A DNA stretch of 64,000 nucleotides, taken from Arthrobacter sp. Leaf137. GTDB lineage: Bacteria > Actinomycetota > Actinomycetes > Actinomycetales > Micrococcaceae. The DNA lies in NCBI RefSeq assembly GCF_001423525.1, contig NZ_LMOI01000018.1, forward strand, positions 321,435 through 385,434, given 5' to 3'. The notes under the pieces were generated by a model. It was given only the letters and a program-made list of their open reading frames with translations, was not told where the DNA came from and ran no database searches. Positions 18,992 through 30,063 of the stretch are shown one piece after another. Both the position numbers and the translations under genes were made by a program. Each line of letters starts with the position of its first letter. The stretch's first letter is position 1.

Positions 18992-19021
18992 AGAATGCAG
19001 GCCGCACTTGAGGCCTGTCAA
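18992..19021 (-). promoter_or_regulatory. Promoter of the leftward ABC operon with candidate operator
   Basis: On the minus strand TTGACA (19016-19021) and CATTCT (18992-18997) are 18 bases apart, about 75 bases before the first permease start. The spacer itself is almost entirely an inverted repeat, CAGGCC and GGCCTG (18998-19003 and 19012-19017), a good candidate operator for the nearby DeoR regulator. Confidence 0.55.
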
Positions 19022-19135
19022 GCAAATTCTGTGAAGTTCTGAAAAGAAATCACGCTGACTTGTAATCATTTGGTAGTTTTTGCAACTCGGGTTGGGCTAA
19101 ACATCACATCACGCCCCTGCGGCATACCGCCGCTC

Positions 19136-19165
19136 TTGACGCTCACGCCGTAATGTCCCTACACT
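19136..19165 (+). promoter_or_regulatory. Promoter of the hyi-glxR-gcl-glxK-allB operon
   Basis: TTGACG (19136-19141) and TACACT (19160-19165) are 18 bases apart, about 117 bases before the hyi start. Two IclR-type boxes begin directly after the -10 element, which fits repression at the transcription start. Confidence 0.6.
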
Positions 19166-19201
19166 TTTCATAAAGCAGAATCTAAATTCCACAAAGCGGA
19201 A
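19166..19201 (+). promoter_or_regulatory. Two IclR-type operator boxes
   Basis: TTTCATAAAGCAGAA (19166-19180) and TTCCACAAAGCGGAA (19187-19201) are near-palindromic 15-mers whose starts are 21 bases apart, two helical turns. The uraD promoter holds a third copy (37021-37035). The form matches IclR-family operators; the likely binder is the IclR protein encoded at 38134-38943. Confidence 0.65.
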
Positions 19202-19281
19202 AGTGGCGAAGAGTCGGAAACGGCAGGCCGCACCCACCGCAAGGGAAATAGATCAAAGCCCCTCCCTCGGAAGGACCTACG

Positions 19282-20082
19282 ATGACGTACACAGTGAACT
19301 GCTCCATCCTCCTCACGGAATTGCCCCTGCTCGAGCGCCCCGCGGCGGCCAAGGCAGCAGGCTTCGACGCCGTCGAGTTCTGGTGGCCCTTCGAGACCTC
19401 AGTCCCTGCAGACAGCGAGATCGCCAAGTTCGAGAACGCCATCACGGACGCGGGTGTGCAGCTCACCGGCCTGAACTTCAACGCCGGCAACATGCCCGGC
19501 GGCGACCGCGGCCTGGTCTCCTGGAAGGGACGCTGCTCCGAGTTCAAGGACAACATCGAGGTAGTGGCCGGTATCGGCGAGCGCCTCGGCTGCACGGCCT
19601 TTAACGCCCTCTACGGCAACCGGCAGGACGAATTCACCCCCGAAGAGCAGGACGAGCTGGCCGTCAGGAACCTCGCGGCAGCAGCTGAGGGCGTGGCCCG
19701 CATCGGCGGCACCGTCCTCCTCGAACCCGTCAGCGGCGCACCCAAGTACCCGCTGCTCACCGCCGACGACGCACTCAAGGTCATCGCCCGCGTCAAGGCG
19801 GAGGCCGGCGTCGGGAACATCAAGATCCTCGCCGACTTCTACCACCTGGCCGTTAACGGCGACGACGTCGAATCCGTCATCGAAAACCACGCCAAGGACT
19901 TCGGCCACATCCAAATCGCAGACAACCCCGGCCGCGGCGCACCCGGCACCGGAACCCTCCCGCTCGGCGAATGGATCGCCCGCAGCCGCGAACTCGGCTA
20001 CGACGGCCACATCGGCCTCGAATACAAGGAACCGCAGGAAACAGCCTTCAGCTGGGCCATCCGCGAACACGCCGCCAAATAG
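19282..20082 (+). CDS. hyi: Hydroxypyruvate isomerase
   Basis: A 266-residue TIM-barrel enzyme that interconverts tartronate semialdehyde and hydroxypyruvate in the cytosol. Landmarks of the Hyi family are present: an N-terminal VNCSILLTELPLLER, FDAVEFWWPF, GLNFNAGNMPGGDRG, a Glu in LLEPVSG, and HIGLEYKEP near the end, with acidic and histidine residues for metal binding. Length is normal. GGAAGGAC precedes the ATG. It is the first gene of the glyoxylate operon and works beside GlxR and Gcl: Gcl makes tartronate semialdehyde from glyoxylate, and Hyi and GlxR are alternative exits from it. Confidence 0.93.
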   Translation: MTYTVNCSILLTELPLLERPAAAKAAGFDAVEFWWPFETSVPADSEIAKFENAITDAGVQLTGLNFNAGNMPGGDRGLVSWKGRCSEFKDNIEVVAGIGERLGCTAFNALYGNRQDEFTPEEQDELAVRNLAAAAEGVARIGGTVLLEPVSGAPKYPLLTADDALKVIARVKAEAGVGNIKILADFYHLAVNGDDVESVIENHAKDFGHIQIADNPGRGAPGTGTLPLGEWIARSRELGYDGHIGLEYKEPQETAFSWAIREHAAK

Positions 20083-20092
20083 TACCAACCAG

Positions 20093-20158
20093 CCCAACTG
20101 AGTAGCAGCAGATGTCGTTTAGACCGCCCAGAACGACATCTACTGCGACCTAGTTGGG
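20093..20158. repeat. 66-bp palindromic intergenic element
   Basis: An imperfect inverted repeat begins CCCAACTG and ends TAGTTGGG, with an inner 10-bp stem AGATGTCGTT/AACGACATCT. It lies between hyi and glxR. Its form is that of a REP-like element of Arthrobacter genomes; it may also tune operon mRNA stability. Confidence 0.7.
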
Positions 20159-20192
20159 ACGCCACCCGCAGACTTTCAGAAAGAGAACCATC

Positions 20193-21071
20193 ATGAGCAA
20201 CGTTGCAGTCATCGGACTCGGAATCATGGGCCTGCCCATGGCCATCAACCTGGTCAAGACCGGCCACACCGTCACCGGCTTCAACCGCAGCCAGGACAAG
20301 ATCGACAAGCTGGTCTCCGAGGGCGGCCAAGGCGCCTCGAGCATCGCCGACGCCGTCAAGGACGCCGACGTCGTCATCACCATGGTGCCGGACTCCCCCG
20401 ATGTTGAGGGCGTAGTCAGCGGCAAGGACGGCGTTTTCGCCAACGCCAAGCAGGGCGCCCTCTGGATCGACGCCTCAAGCATCCGCCCGGACGTTGCCAA
20501 GCGCCTTTCCGATGACGCCCGCGAAGCCGGCATCCGCCCGCTCGACGCCCCGGTCTCCGGCGGTGAACAGGGCGCCATCGACGCCGTGCTCTCCATCATG
20601 GTGGGCGGCGACAAGGCAGACTTCGACGACGCCCAGGACGTCCTGAACGCCGTCGGCAAGACCATCGTCCACGTGGGCCCCTCGGGCTCCGGCCAGACCG
20701 TCAAGGCTGCAAACCAGCTGATCGTGGCCGTCAACATCGAGGTCCTCGGCGAGGCAATTGCGTTCCTCGAGGCTTACGGCGTGGACACCGACGCCGCCCT
20801 CAAGGTCCTCGGCGGCGGGCTTGCCGGCTCGAAGGTCCTGGACCAGAAGGGCCAGAAGATGCTGGACCGCAACTTCGACCCCGGCTTCCGCCTCGCCCTC
20901 CACCACAAGGACCTGGGCATCGTCACCGCCGCCGCCCGCGAAGCCAACGTCGCCGTCCCCCTCGGCGCCGTCGTCGCACAGCTCGTCGCCGCCACCGTCA
21001 ACCAGGGCGACGGCGCACTGGACCACTCAGGACTCTTCAAGCAGGTCCTCCAGCTCAGCGGCCGCAAGTAA
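20193..21071 (+). CDS. glxR: 2-hydroxy-3-oxopropionate (tartronate semialdehyde) reductase
   Basis: A 292-residue beta-hydroxyacid dehydrogenase that reduces tartronate semialdehyde to D-glycerate with NAD(P)H. The N-terminus has the dinucleotide fold GLGIMGLPMA, then the substrate-binding DAPVSGGEQGA and the catalytic lysine in GSGQTVKAANQL. The ATG at 20193 opens directly on the Rossmann strand; the weak AGAGAA precedes it. It is the second gene of the operon and supplies glycerate to the kinase two genes downstream. Confidence 0.93.
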   Translation: MSNVAVIGLGIMGLPMAINLVKTGHTVTGFNRSQDKIDKLVSEGGQGASSIADAVKDADVVITMVPDSPDVEGVVSGKDGVFANAKQGALWIDASSIRPDVAKRLSDDAREAGIRPLDAPVSGGEQGAIDAVLSIMVGGDKADFDDAQDVLNAVGKTIVHVGPSGSGQTVKAANQLIVAVNIEVLGEAIAFLEAYGVDTDAALKVLGGGLAGSKVLDQKGQKMLDRNFDPGFRLALHHKDLGIVTAAAREANVAVPLGAVVAQLVAATVNQGDGALDHSGLFKQVLQLSGRK

Positions 21072-21097
21072 CCCAGGCCTGAAGCAGCCCCGCCAAA

Positions 21098-21167
21098 CGG
21101 GGCACTTCGACACGGACACGCCGGCCGGCGTCGTAAATTACGACGCCGACACCCCCAAAGTGCCCCG
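21098..21167. repeat. 70-bp nested palindrome between glxR and gcl
   Basis: Outer arms CGGGGCACTT (21098-21107) and AAGTGCCCCG (21158-21167) enclose an inner perfect inverted repeat at 21126-21148 with a single central base. A small extra hairpin lies at 21087-21103. There is no T run, so an mRNA-processing or REP-like role within the operon is more likely than a full terminator. Confidence 0.7.
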
Positions 21168-21247
21168 CGACGGCTCGCCGGGCTACTTCAGCACACCCAA
21201 AAACACCCAGACTTCGCCCTCCAAAGGGGCAAAACAAGGAGCACACC

Positions 21248-23038
<1,791 letters not shown>

Positions 23039-23041
23039 ACC

Positions 23042-24238
23042 ATGCGCATCGTGATTGCCCCGGACAAGTTCAAGGGATCCCTGTCGGCTCCGGAGGTGTG
23101 CAGGTTCCTCGAAAAGGGCCTGCAGCGCGGAGCAGGCGGCAACCTCGATGTCCTCCGGATTCCGGTGGCCGACGGCGGCGAGGGCACCCTCGACGCCGCC
23201 GTCGGCTCCGGCTTCACCCGGCGCACGGCCACGGTGGCCGGGCCCACCGGGCAGCCGGTGGAAGCCGAGTTCGCCGTCCGGGGCCACGAAGCCGTCATCG
23301 AAATGGCCACAGCCTCCGGGCTGGCGCTGGTTCCCCGGGTACAGGACGGCGGCCGGCCCGCCTCGGCGGATGCCACCACGGCCACCAGCCTGGGCACCGG
23401 GCAGCTCATCCGTGCGGCGCTGGACGCAGGTTGCCGCCGCATCGTGCTGGGCGTTGGGGGCAGCGCGAATACCGACGGCGGTGCGGGGCTCCTGCAGGGC
23501 CTCGGCGCCAGGTTCCTCGACAGCGGCAACAACGAACTTCCCCCGGGCGGTGCGGCGCTGGCAAACCTGCACAGCATCGACTTCACCCACTTTGAACCCC
23601 GCCTGGTGGACACCCGCTTCGTGCTGGCATCCGACGTCGACAACCCCCTGCTGGGCGCCCAGGGCGCCGCGGCGGTTTTCGGCCCGCAAAAAGGTGCCAC
23701 ACCACAAGACGTCGGCATGCTCGACGCCGCCCTGGCCAGGTTTGTCGAAGTCCTGGCCAGGGAAATCGGATTCCGCGCCGTCAAGGCCGCCGAGGCTCCC
23801 GGAGCCGGAGCAGCCGGCGGCGTAGGCTACGCCGCCATCGCAGCCCTGGCCGCAACGCGGCGGCCGGGAATCGACGTCGTCCTCGAATTCACCGAACTGG
23901 CGGACCGGCTAACCGGCGCCGACCTGGTGATCACCGGCGAAGGCAGCCTGGACGAACAGAGCCTGCTCGGCAAGACCCCCATGGGAGTTGCCAGGGCCGC
24001 AGCAGCACGGGGCATTCCCGTCATTGCGGTGTGCGGGCGGACCACCCTGGAGCACAGCCAGGCCGCCGCCGCAGGATTCGAAGACGTTTACGCTTTGACC
24101 GAGCTCGAAACCGATGTAAACAGGTGCATATCAGAGGCCGGCGAGCTCCTGGAGCAGCTGGGCACCCAGATCAGCAAGCGGCTGGCGGCCGGACGGCCTG
24201 CCGGCGCCGCAAGTACCAAGGAGGACCTCCGTGTCTGA
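23042..24238 (+). CDS. glxK: Glycerate kinase
   Basis: A 398-residue type-1 glycerate kinase that phosphorylates D-glycerate and so feeds the glyoxylate route into glycolysis. Family signatures are present: [13 protein letters not shown] at the N-terminus, [25 protein letters not shown] and [13 protein letters not shown]. It begins three bases after the gcl stop and overlaps the start of the allantoinase gene, so it is tightly coupled in the operon. Confidence 0.94.
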   Translation: MRIVIAPDKFKGSLSAPEVCRFLEKGLQRGAGGNLDVLRIPVADGGEGTLDAAVGSGFTRRTATVAGPTGQPVEAEFAVRGHEAVIEMATASGLALVPRVQDGGRPASADATTATSLGTGQLIRAALDAGCRRIVLGVGGSANTDGGAGLLQGLGARFLDSGNNELPPGGAALANLHSIDFTHFEPRLVDTRFVLASDVDNPLLGAQGAAAVFGPQKGATPQDVGMLDAALARFVEVLAREIGFRAVKAAEAPGAGAAGGVGYAAIAALAATRRPGIDVVLEFTELADRLTGADLVITGEGSLDEQSLLGKTPMGVARAAAARGIPVIAVCGRTTLEHSQAAAAGFEDVYALTELETDVNRCISEAGELLEQLGTQISKRLAAGRPAGAASTKEDLRV

Positions 24239-25574
24239 AGAACGTTTTGACCTGGTCATCCGGGGCCAGCGCATCCTCACCACCGCCGGGATCGCACCGC
24301 GCGAAGTGGGCGTCCGCGGCGGCAAGATCGTCGCCATCGAGCCGCTGGGCAACGGCCTGGCCGGTACCGAGATCATCGAACTGGCCGACGACGAAACCCT
24401 GCTCCCTGGCCTGGTGGACACCCACGTCCACGTCAACGAACCCGGCCGCACCGAGTGGGAAGGTTTCGCTTCCGCCACCCGCGCGGCAGCGGCCGGTGGC
24501 GTCACCACCATCATCGACATGCCGCTGAACTCCGTCCCGCCCACCACCACCGTGGCAAACCTCAAGCTCAAGCGCGAGGTGGCCGAGGACCAGGCGTTCA
24601 TCGACGTGGGGTTCTGGGGCGGCGCGATTCCGGGCAACAAGGCGGACCTGCGCCCTCTGCACGACGACGGTGTCTTCGGCTTCAAGTGCTTCCTGCTGCA
24701 CTCGGGCGTGGACGAGTTCCCCCACCTGGACGCAGACGAGATGGAGGAGGACATGGCCGAGCTGAAGTCCTTCGACTCGCTCATGATCGTCCATGCTGAG
24801 GACTCCCACGCCATCGACCGCGCACCGCACCCCGGCGGCGACCACTACGAAACCTTCCTGGCCTCCCGCCCCCGCGGCGCCGAGAACAAGGCCATCGCCG
24901 AGGTCATCGAACGGGCACGCTGGACCGGTGCCCGTGCGCACATCCTGCACCTCTCGTCGTCGGACGCGCTGCCCATGATCGCTTCGGCCAAGCGCGACGG
25001 CGTCAAGCTCACCGTGGAGACGTGCCCGCACTACCTGACCCTCATGGCCGAGGAAATCCCTGACGGCGCCACCGCGTACAAGTGCTGCCCGCCTATCCGC
25101 GAGGCCTCCAACCGGGAGCTGCTGTGGCAGGGGCTGCAGGACGGCACTATCGATTGCATCGTCTCGGACCATTCCCCTTCCACCTTGGACCTCAAGGACC
25201 TGGAAAACGGCGACTTTGCCGTGGCCTGGGGCGGCGTCTCGTCGCTGCAGCTGGGCCTCTCCCTGATCTGGAGCGAAGCCCGGCACCGCGGCATCCCGCT
25301 GGAACAGGTGGTGTCCTGGATGGCGGAGAAGCCCGCCAACCTGGCCCGCCTCACCAACAAGGGGCAGCTGGCCCTGGGCTACGACGCCGACTTCGCGGTG
25401 TTCGCACCGGATGAGGCCTTCGTGGTGGACGTCTCCAAACTCAAGCACAAGAACCCCATCACGCCTTATGACGGCAAGACCCTCGCGGGCGTGGTCCGCA
25501 AGACCTTCCTGCGCGGCGCCGTGGTGGACGGCCAGACCCCCACGGGCAAGCTGATCCGCCGCGGCGGCGTCTAG
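24231..25574 (+). CDS. allB: Allantoinase
   Basis: A 447-residue cyclic amidohydrolase that opens the allantoin ring to allantoate. Zinc ligands and catalytic groups are visible: [16 protein letters not shown], the carboxylated lysine in [18 protein letters not shown] and VSDHSPS. The start is a GTG preceded by AAGGAGG, overlapping the end of glxK by eight bases. It links purine-ureide breakdown to the glyoxylate genes upstream. Allantoate amidohydrolase and ureidoglycolate lyase genes are not in this window. Confidence 0.95.
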   Translation: MSEERFDLVIRGQRILTTAGIAPREVGVRGGKIVAIEPLGNGLAGTEIIELADDETLLPGLVDTHVHVNEPGRTEWEGFASATRAAAAGGVTTIIDMPLNSVPPTTTVANLKLKREVAEDQAFIDVGFWGGAIPGNKADLRPLHDDGVFGFKCFLLHSGVDEFPHLDADEMEEDMAELKSFDSLMIVHAEDSHAIDRAPHPGGDHYETFLASRPRGAENKAIAEVIERARWTGARAHILHLSSSDALPMIASAKRDGVKLTVETCPHYLTLMAEEIPDGATAYKCCPPIREASNRELLWQGLQDGTIDCIVSDHSPSTLDLKDLENGDFAVAWGGVSSLQLGLSLIWSEARHRGIPLEQVVSWMAEKPANLARLTNKGQLALGYDADFAVFAPDEAFVVDVSKLKHKNPITPYDGKTLAGVVRKTFLRGAVVDGQTPTGKLIRRGGV

Positions 25575-25679
25575 GGACGCGCCATGGCAGTGGAAGCACA
25601 CCATCCGCGGGCGGCTTTCCCCTCGGGGATGCCTTCCCGCCCGAGGATGCCCCACAGCCGGCAGATGGCGGAGCCTTCC

Positions 25680-26450
25680 ATGACCCAGCCCCCTCGTTCA
25701 GGCCAGCCACCGCGGACGGTCCAGCCCAAAGCTGTGGCCCGCGGCCTGGCCGTATGGGTGGTGCCGGACGAAGGAACCAGCCCCGAAATCCTGGCCCGGG
25801 CCGCCGAACTGGTGCTCGCCCGTGCCCTGCAGACTGCTCCGGAGGCGGAAGTCCACTGGCCTGCCACCGGAGCCCCCACGTCCGGAGCCCCCACGTCCGG
25901 GGCCTCCGCCGCGGAGGGAGCCACAGACCACTCCTCCCGCACTCCCTCCACGGCGGAGGACCCCGGCGATTCAGCCGGTGATTCATCGGGGGATTCAACC
26001 GGTGTTCCAACTGGGAGGGCCGGCGGCGCCGCTGCCGGGACTGTTGCAGTGACTGCTGCGGTGGAAACCGTGGCGGCAGGCAGCGCGGACGACGACGGGC
26101 CCCACCTGCCGCCGTCGGCCGGGCCAGTCAGCACCGTGGCCGTGGACCTCGCCGCCGATACCGTCCTCCTGGACGGTGTGCCGGTGTCCCTGACCGGCGT
26201 CGAATACAAGGTGCTGCGGTTCCTGGTCACCCACCTGTCCCGTACCGTCAGCCGCGAGGAGCTTCAGGAGTTCCTGGAGTTCCTGAATTACCCCGGCGCC
26301 ACCGCCCGGTCCATCGACGTCTACGTGGGCCGGATCCGCCGGAAGCTTGGCAACGCCCGCCACGCCGTGGCCACGGTCCGCGGCGGCGGTTACCAGTTCA
26401 TCCCCGGCCCGCACGCCACCGTGCGCGGGCCCGCCGAATACTCCATCTGA
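25680..26450 (+). CDS. Winged-helix DNA-binding protein, OmpR/PhoB-type C-terminus, no receiver
   Basis: About 256 residues. The last 90 form an OmpR/PhoB-type winged helix: LTGVEYKVLRFLV, SREELQEFLE, then RSIDVYVGRIRRKLG and TVRGGGYQFIPG. The N-terminal 60 residues (LAVWVVPDEGTSPEILARAAEL) are not a receiver domain; no phosphoacceptor aspartate pattern is seen. A 90-residue Ala/Gly/Ser/Thr/Pro-rich linker joins them. The frame is open from 25584; the ATG at 25680 is chosen because GGCGGAG lies before it. It follows allB but is probably a separate function. Such one-component forms are common in Arthrobacter; the signal is unknown. Confidence 0.78.
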   Translation: MTQPPRSGQPPRTVQPKAVARGLAVWVVPDEGTSPEILARAAELVLARALQTAPEAEVHWPATGAPTSGAPTSGASAAEGATDHSSRTPSTAEDPGDSAGDSSGDSTGVPTGRAGGAAAGTVAVTAAVETVAAGSADDDGPHLPPSAGPVSTVAVDLAADTVLLDGVPVSLTGVEYKVLRFLVTHLSRTVSREELQEFLEFLNYPGATARSIDVYVGRIRRKLGNARHAVATVRGGGYQFIPGPHATVRGPAEYSI

Positions 26451-26469
26451 AACCCCACCGAGGAGCAGT

Positions 26470-26967
26470 ATGACCACCGCGCCCAACAACATCGCGCCCT
26501 TCACTGCCCGGCTCCAGCCCGGCAGCCCCGCACCGGCTTTCACCCTTCCGGACGCCGCAGGGAACCCTGTATCCCTCGAGTCCTTCCGTGGCCGGAACGT
26601 GATCGTGTATTTCTACCCGAAGGCCGCCACTCCCGGCTGCACCACCGAAGCGTGCGACTTCCGCGACAACCTGGCCTCGCTGCAGGGCCGCGGCTACGAG
26701 GTCCTCGGCATTTCCCCCGACGCCCCGGAAGCCCTGGCCGGCTTCACCGCAGACCACGCACTGACGTTCCCGTTGCTCTCAGACCAGGACCACGCCGTGG
26801 CCCGGGCGTACGGCGCCTGGGGCGAGAAACTGGTCAACGGCGAGATCATCGAAGGCGTCCTGCGCTCCACTATGGTGGTGGGGCCGGACGGCCGTGCCAT
26901 CCTCGCGCAGTACCAGGTGGACGCACAGGGCCACGTCGCGGCGCTGCGGGAAGAACTCGGCCTCTGA
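26470..26967 (+). CDS. bcp: Peroxiredoxin, Bcp/PrxQ type (first copy)
   Basis: A 165-residue thiol peroxidase. The peroxidatic and resolving cysteines sit in PGCTTEACDFRD, four residues apart, as in atypical two-Cys PrxQ/Bcp proteins that reduce hydroperoxides with thioredoxin. The ATG at 26470 has GAGGAGC before it, 20 bases after the winged-helix gene stop, so the two are probably co-transcribed. A second, very similar copy lies 1.9 kb downstream at 28825-29304, on the other side of the CotH gene. Confidence 0.92.
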   Translation: MTTAPNNIAPFTARLQPGSPAPAFTLPDAAGNPVSLESFRGRNVIVYFYPKAATPGCTTEACDFRDNLASLQGRGYEVLGISPDAPEALAGFTADHALTFPLLSDQDHAVARAYGAWGEKLVNGEIIEGVLRSTMVVGPDGRAILAQYQVDAQGHVAALREELGL

Positions 26968-26970
26968 CCC

Positions 26971-27027
26971 CCAACGCCCGCTCACTCGTGGTGCCCAAAA
27001 ACCCAACGCGCGCTCACTCGTAGCGCC
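26971..27027 (+). repeat. Short direct repeat after the first bcp gene
   Basis: Two 25-base units (26971-26995 and 27003-27027), each beginning CCAACG and containing GCTCACTCGT, differ at about three positions. They lie directly beside the palindromic element at 27036-27097. Confidence 0.6.
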
Positions 27028-27035
27028 AGCCGAAT

Positions 27036-27097
27036 GGATGCGCCATCAGTTAGGGCTCCCAAACCCGGGTTTGGGGACGCTATCTGATGGCGCATCC
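27036..27097. repeat. 62-bp palindromic intergenic element
   Basis: Perfect 14-bp outer arms (27036-27049, GGATGCGCCATCAG, and 27084-27097) enclose an inner stem CCCAAACCC/GGGTTTGGG. It is a REP-like element and may act as a terminator for the upstream bcp gene. Confidence 0.75.
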
Positions 27098-27192
27098 GGT
27101 TTGCATACCGGCCGCATGGCACCGGCACAGCAACGGCACAGCTGGGCCCGGGAACGTGGATGGAACACATCCCCGAGCCTGAAGCAGGACCC

Positions 27193-28698
27193 ATGCGACG
27201 TTTCCCCGGTGCCATCCTTTCCTCCTCCGCCCTGGCGGTTGCCCTGGCCCTGACCGGGTGCGGTGCGGGGGCCGGTGGGGAGGCGTCCGGGACGCAGGGC
27301 ACGTCAGCAGCGTCCGCCAGCGCGGGAGTGGACGCCGGCACCAGCACCACAGACACCACGACGGCGGACTCCACACTGTTCACGGACGGAACCTCCCACA
27401 CCGTCAGCGTCACGTGGAGCGAGGACGACTATGCCGCGATGATTGCCGCCGACGGGTCCAAGGACTGGATCGCGGCCGACATCACCATCGACGGCACCAC
27501 CGTGTCCAACGTGGGCGTGCGGCTCAAGGGCAACTCGACGCTACGGAGCCTGAGCGGCAACGGCGCGGGCGGCGGCGGGATGGGCGGGAACGCGGCGTCG
27601 TCCGGGATCTCCTCCGACGTCCCCGAATCCCTGCCCCTGCTGATCCGCTTCGACAAGTACGTTGACGGCCAGACCTACCAGGGGCTTGGCGAGGTGTCGT
27701 TGCGCCCCGGCTCCCCCGTCCTGAATGAGGCGTTGGCCCTGGCGCTCACCGGTGCCAGCGGCCAGGCCACGCAGCGGTACGCCTACACCACCTACTCGGT
27801 GAACGGCAGCCCCACCCAGACCAGGCTTCTCGTGGAAAACCCCGATGAGGACTATGCGGACACCCTGTTCGATACGCCGGGAGTCCTCTACAAAGCTGAT
27901 GCCGACTCCAGCTTCACGTACCAGGGCGACGACCTGGCCACCTATGGGGACCAGTTCAAGCAGCTCAACAACGAGGACAGTGAGACAGTCCAGCCCATCG
28001 TCGACTTCCTCAAGTGGCTGTCCGAAGCCACCGACGAGGAGTTCGACTCCGGCCTGGCGGAGCGGGTGGATGTGGAGTCCTTTGCCCGCTACACCGCCAC
28101 GATGAACCTGTTGGTCAACGGCGATGACATGGCCGGGCCCGGGCAGAACTACTACCTCTGGTACAGCCTGGACACCAAGAAGATCTCGGTCATTTCCTGG
28201 GACCTCAACCTCGCCATGACCGGCGACGCCACGGCCTCTCCCGAGGCGCAGCTGTCCATCGGTGGTGGCGGCGCAGGCGGCGGAGGAAATCAAGGTACGG
28301 GCGGCGGCATGCAGCCTCCGGGATCGGACGACGGCGGCTGGGCACCTTTTGCGGGCGCCGCTGCGGACGCTGACAGCACGGCAGGGGCAGCGGGCGGAAC
28401 GGGAGCAGGTGGAACAGGGGCAGGCGGGGCTGGAGGTCCAGGCGGCGGAGGCCGCGGCGGCAACGAACTGAAGGAAAGGTTCCTGGCTTCGGAGGCCTTC
28501 CAGTCCGTCTATGACGCCGCCTACGCGGATCTTTACGCGCAGCTGTACGCCAGCGGAACCGCCGCCGGCCTCCTGGACTCAATTGCCGCCGTCGTACCCC
28601 TCAGCGACGGCCTCACCGCCGAGGAACTGGCTGGTGAAACGCAGACCCTGCGCACTTTCATCCAGCAACGCACGGATGCGCTCAAGGACCAGGTTTAG
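27193..28698 (+). CDS. CotH-kinase-family lipoprotein
   Basis: A 501-residue protein. The ATG at 27193 gives a lipoprotein signal peptide ending in LTGC (lipid-modified Cys23), so it is anchored outside the membrane. The body matches CotH: VGVRLKGNSTLRSLSG, LLIRFDKYVDGQ, a tract with NEALALALTG, and VISWDLNLAM. CotH of Bacillus is an atypical kinase that phosphorylates spore-coat proteins; in non-sporing Actinobacteria the substrate is unknown. A Gly-rich segment of about 80 residues (near 360-435) interrupts the domain before a helical C-terminus. It lies between two bcp copies. Confidence 0.82.
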   Translation: MRRFPGAILSSSALAVALALTGCGAGAGGEASGTQGTSAASASAGVDAGTSTTDTTTADSTLFTDGTSHTVSVTWSEDDYAAMIAADGSKDWIAADITIDGTTVSNVGVRLKGNSTLRSLSGNGAGGGGMGGNAASSGISSDVPESLPLLIRFDKYVDGQTYQGLGEVSLRPGSPVLNEALALALTGASGQATQRYAYTTYSVNGSPTQTRLLVENPDEDYADTLFDTPGVLYKADADSSFTYQGDDLATYGDQFKQLNNEDSETVQPIVDFLKWLSEATDEEFDSGLAERVDVESFARYTATMNLLVNGDDMAGPGQNYYLWYSLDTKKISVISWDLNLAMTGDATASPEAQLSIGGGGAGGGGNQGTGGGMQPPGSDDGGWAPFAGAAADADSTAGAAGGTGAGGTGAGGAGGPGGGGRGGNELKERFLASEAFQSVYDAAYADLYAQLYASGTAAGLLDSIAAVVPLSDGLTAEELAGETQTLRTFIQQRTDALKDQV

Positions 28699-28824
28699 GC
28701 CGCCGGCCAGGGGTCTCCGGCGGGGGTGGCGGAATACCGGGTGTGACGGCGGAGTTGTTGCTGACAGCGGAAACCCGCTTCACTTGATGTTGGCCATTAT
28801 TGACCGAATCTCCAAAGGAACGCC

Positions 28825-29304
28825 ATGAGCCAGACCTTGACCACCAAGCTTCAGCCCGGAACCCCGGCTCCCGACTTCACCCTGCGGGATGCCCAGGGCC
28901 GGGAAATCTCCCTGGCCGATTACCGTGGCAAAAATGTCATTGTGTACTTCTACCCCAAGGCCGCAACCCCCGGCTGCACCACCGAGGCCTGCGACTTCCG
29001 CGACAGCCTGGGCGCGCTGCAGGGCCAGGGGTACGAGGTCGTAGGCATCTCCCCCGACGCCGAGGAAGCCCTCGCCGGCTTCAGCGGCGACTTCTCCCTG
29101 ACGTTCCCGCTGCTCTCCGACCAGGACCACGCCGTGGCCCTCGCCTACGGCGCCTGGGGCGAGAAGCTGGTTCACGGCGAGATTGTCGAGGGCATCGTCC
29201 GCTCCACCGTTGTGGTGGACACCGAGGGCAAGGTGGTCCTGGCGCAGTACCAGGTGAAGGCCGACGGCCACGTGGCCCGGCTGAAGGAAGCCCTGGGACT
29301 CTAG
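28825..29304 (+). CDS. bcp: Peroxiredoxin, Bcp/PrxQ type (second copy)
   Basis: A 159-residue paralogue of the protein at 26470-26967, with the same PGCTTEACDFRD catalytic motif and the same GAWGEKLV and LAQYQV segments. Most differences lie in the first 25 residues and on the surface. The ATG at 28825 follows AAAGGAACGCC. The close pair flanking the CotH gene suggests a local duplication. A terminator-like hairpin follows at 29360. Confidence 0.92.
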   Translation: MSQTLTTKLQPGTPAPDFTLRDAQGREISLADYRGKNVIVYFYPKAATPGCTTEACDFRDSLGALQGQGYEVVGISPDAEEALAGFSGDFSLTFPLLSDQDHAVALAYGAWGEKLVHGEIVEGIVRSTVVVDTEGKVVLAQYQVKADGHVARLKEALGL

Positions 29305-29359
29305 CCTGCGCTGACGGGGTGACGCGTCTACGGCAGACGCTGCTTCAATAACCTGATGA

Positions 29360-29402
29360 CGAAAGAATGCCTCCGCGCCGAAGGTGCGGGGGCATTCTTT
29401 CG
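29360..29402 (+). terminator. Terminator after second bcp
   Basis: A 17-bp inverted repeat (29360-29376 and 29386-29402) with one mismatch and a nine-base loop. The right arm ends in CATTCTTTCG, giving a T-rich end. Confidence 0.8.
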
Positions 29403-29487
29403 TTTGCAGGCGGCGGCGCGATTGTCCGGTGCCGGAAGCGGCCGCGGAATCGTTGCCGCACCCGCCGGCCGGTGACAGGATGGCGGC

Positions 29488-30063
29488 ATGGCGATCGAAA
29501 TCCGTCCGGCCACCGATTTCGCGGACGTCCAAGCCCTCGTGGGCCCCAAGCGGCCCGACGCGAACGTGTGCTGGTGCCTGAGCTACCTCCTCCCGTCCAA
29601 GCAGAACCAGCAGCTCCACGGAACGGAACGCGGGGCGTTCGTGAAGAAACTCGTGGCGGAGAATCCTCCGCCGGGAATTTTGGCGTACGACGGCGGCGAG
29701 CCGGTGGGGTGGGCAGCGGTCCACCCCCGCGCGGACACCTGTTTTGCGACCAACCGCCGGATCCCCCACGTGGACGGCCGGGAGGTATGGTCCATCTGGT
29801 GCATCCGGGTCCGGCCCGGGCACCGCGGCAAAGGAATCTCGCACGCGCTGCTGGCAGGTGCCGTGGATCTGGCGCGGACCTACGGGGCACCCGCTGTCGA
29901 AGGGTATCCGGTGGACAACGCCGGGCAGAAAGTGGACCTCACCATGGCCTACGTGGGCACTCGGAAGCTCTTCGAGGACGCCGGTTTCACGAAGGCCGCG
30001 GGCACGGAGTCGGTACTAAACGGCTTCCCGCGGGTGCTGATGCGGCTGGACCTGGAACAGTAG
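29488..30063 (+). CDS. GNAT-family N-acetyltransferase
   Basis: A 191-residue protein of the GNAT fold. The acetyl-CoA-binding motif A is IWCIRVRPGHRGKGISHALL, followed by a helix and VEGYPVDN. The first 60 residues include FADVQALVGPKRPDANVCWC, seen in a GNAT group often annotated as general acetyltransferases. The substrate cannot be read from sequence. It appears to be a single-gene unit. Confidence 0.82.
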   Translation: MAIEIRPATDFADVQALVGPKRPDANVCWCLSYLLPSKQNQQLHGTERGAFVKKLVAENPPPGILAYDGGEPVGWAAVHPRADTCFATNRRIPHVDGREVWSIWCIRVRPGHRGKGISHALLAGAVDLARTYGAPAVEGYPVDNAGQKVDLTMAYVGTRKLFEDAGFTKAAGTESVLNGFPRVLMRLDLEQ

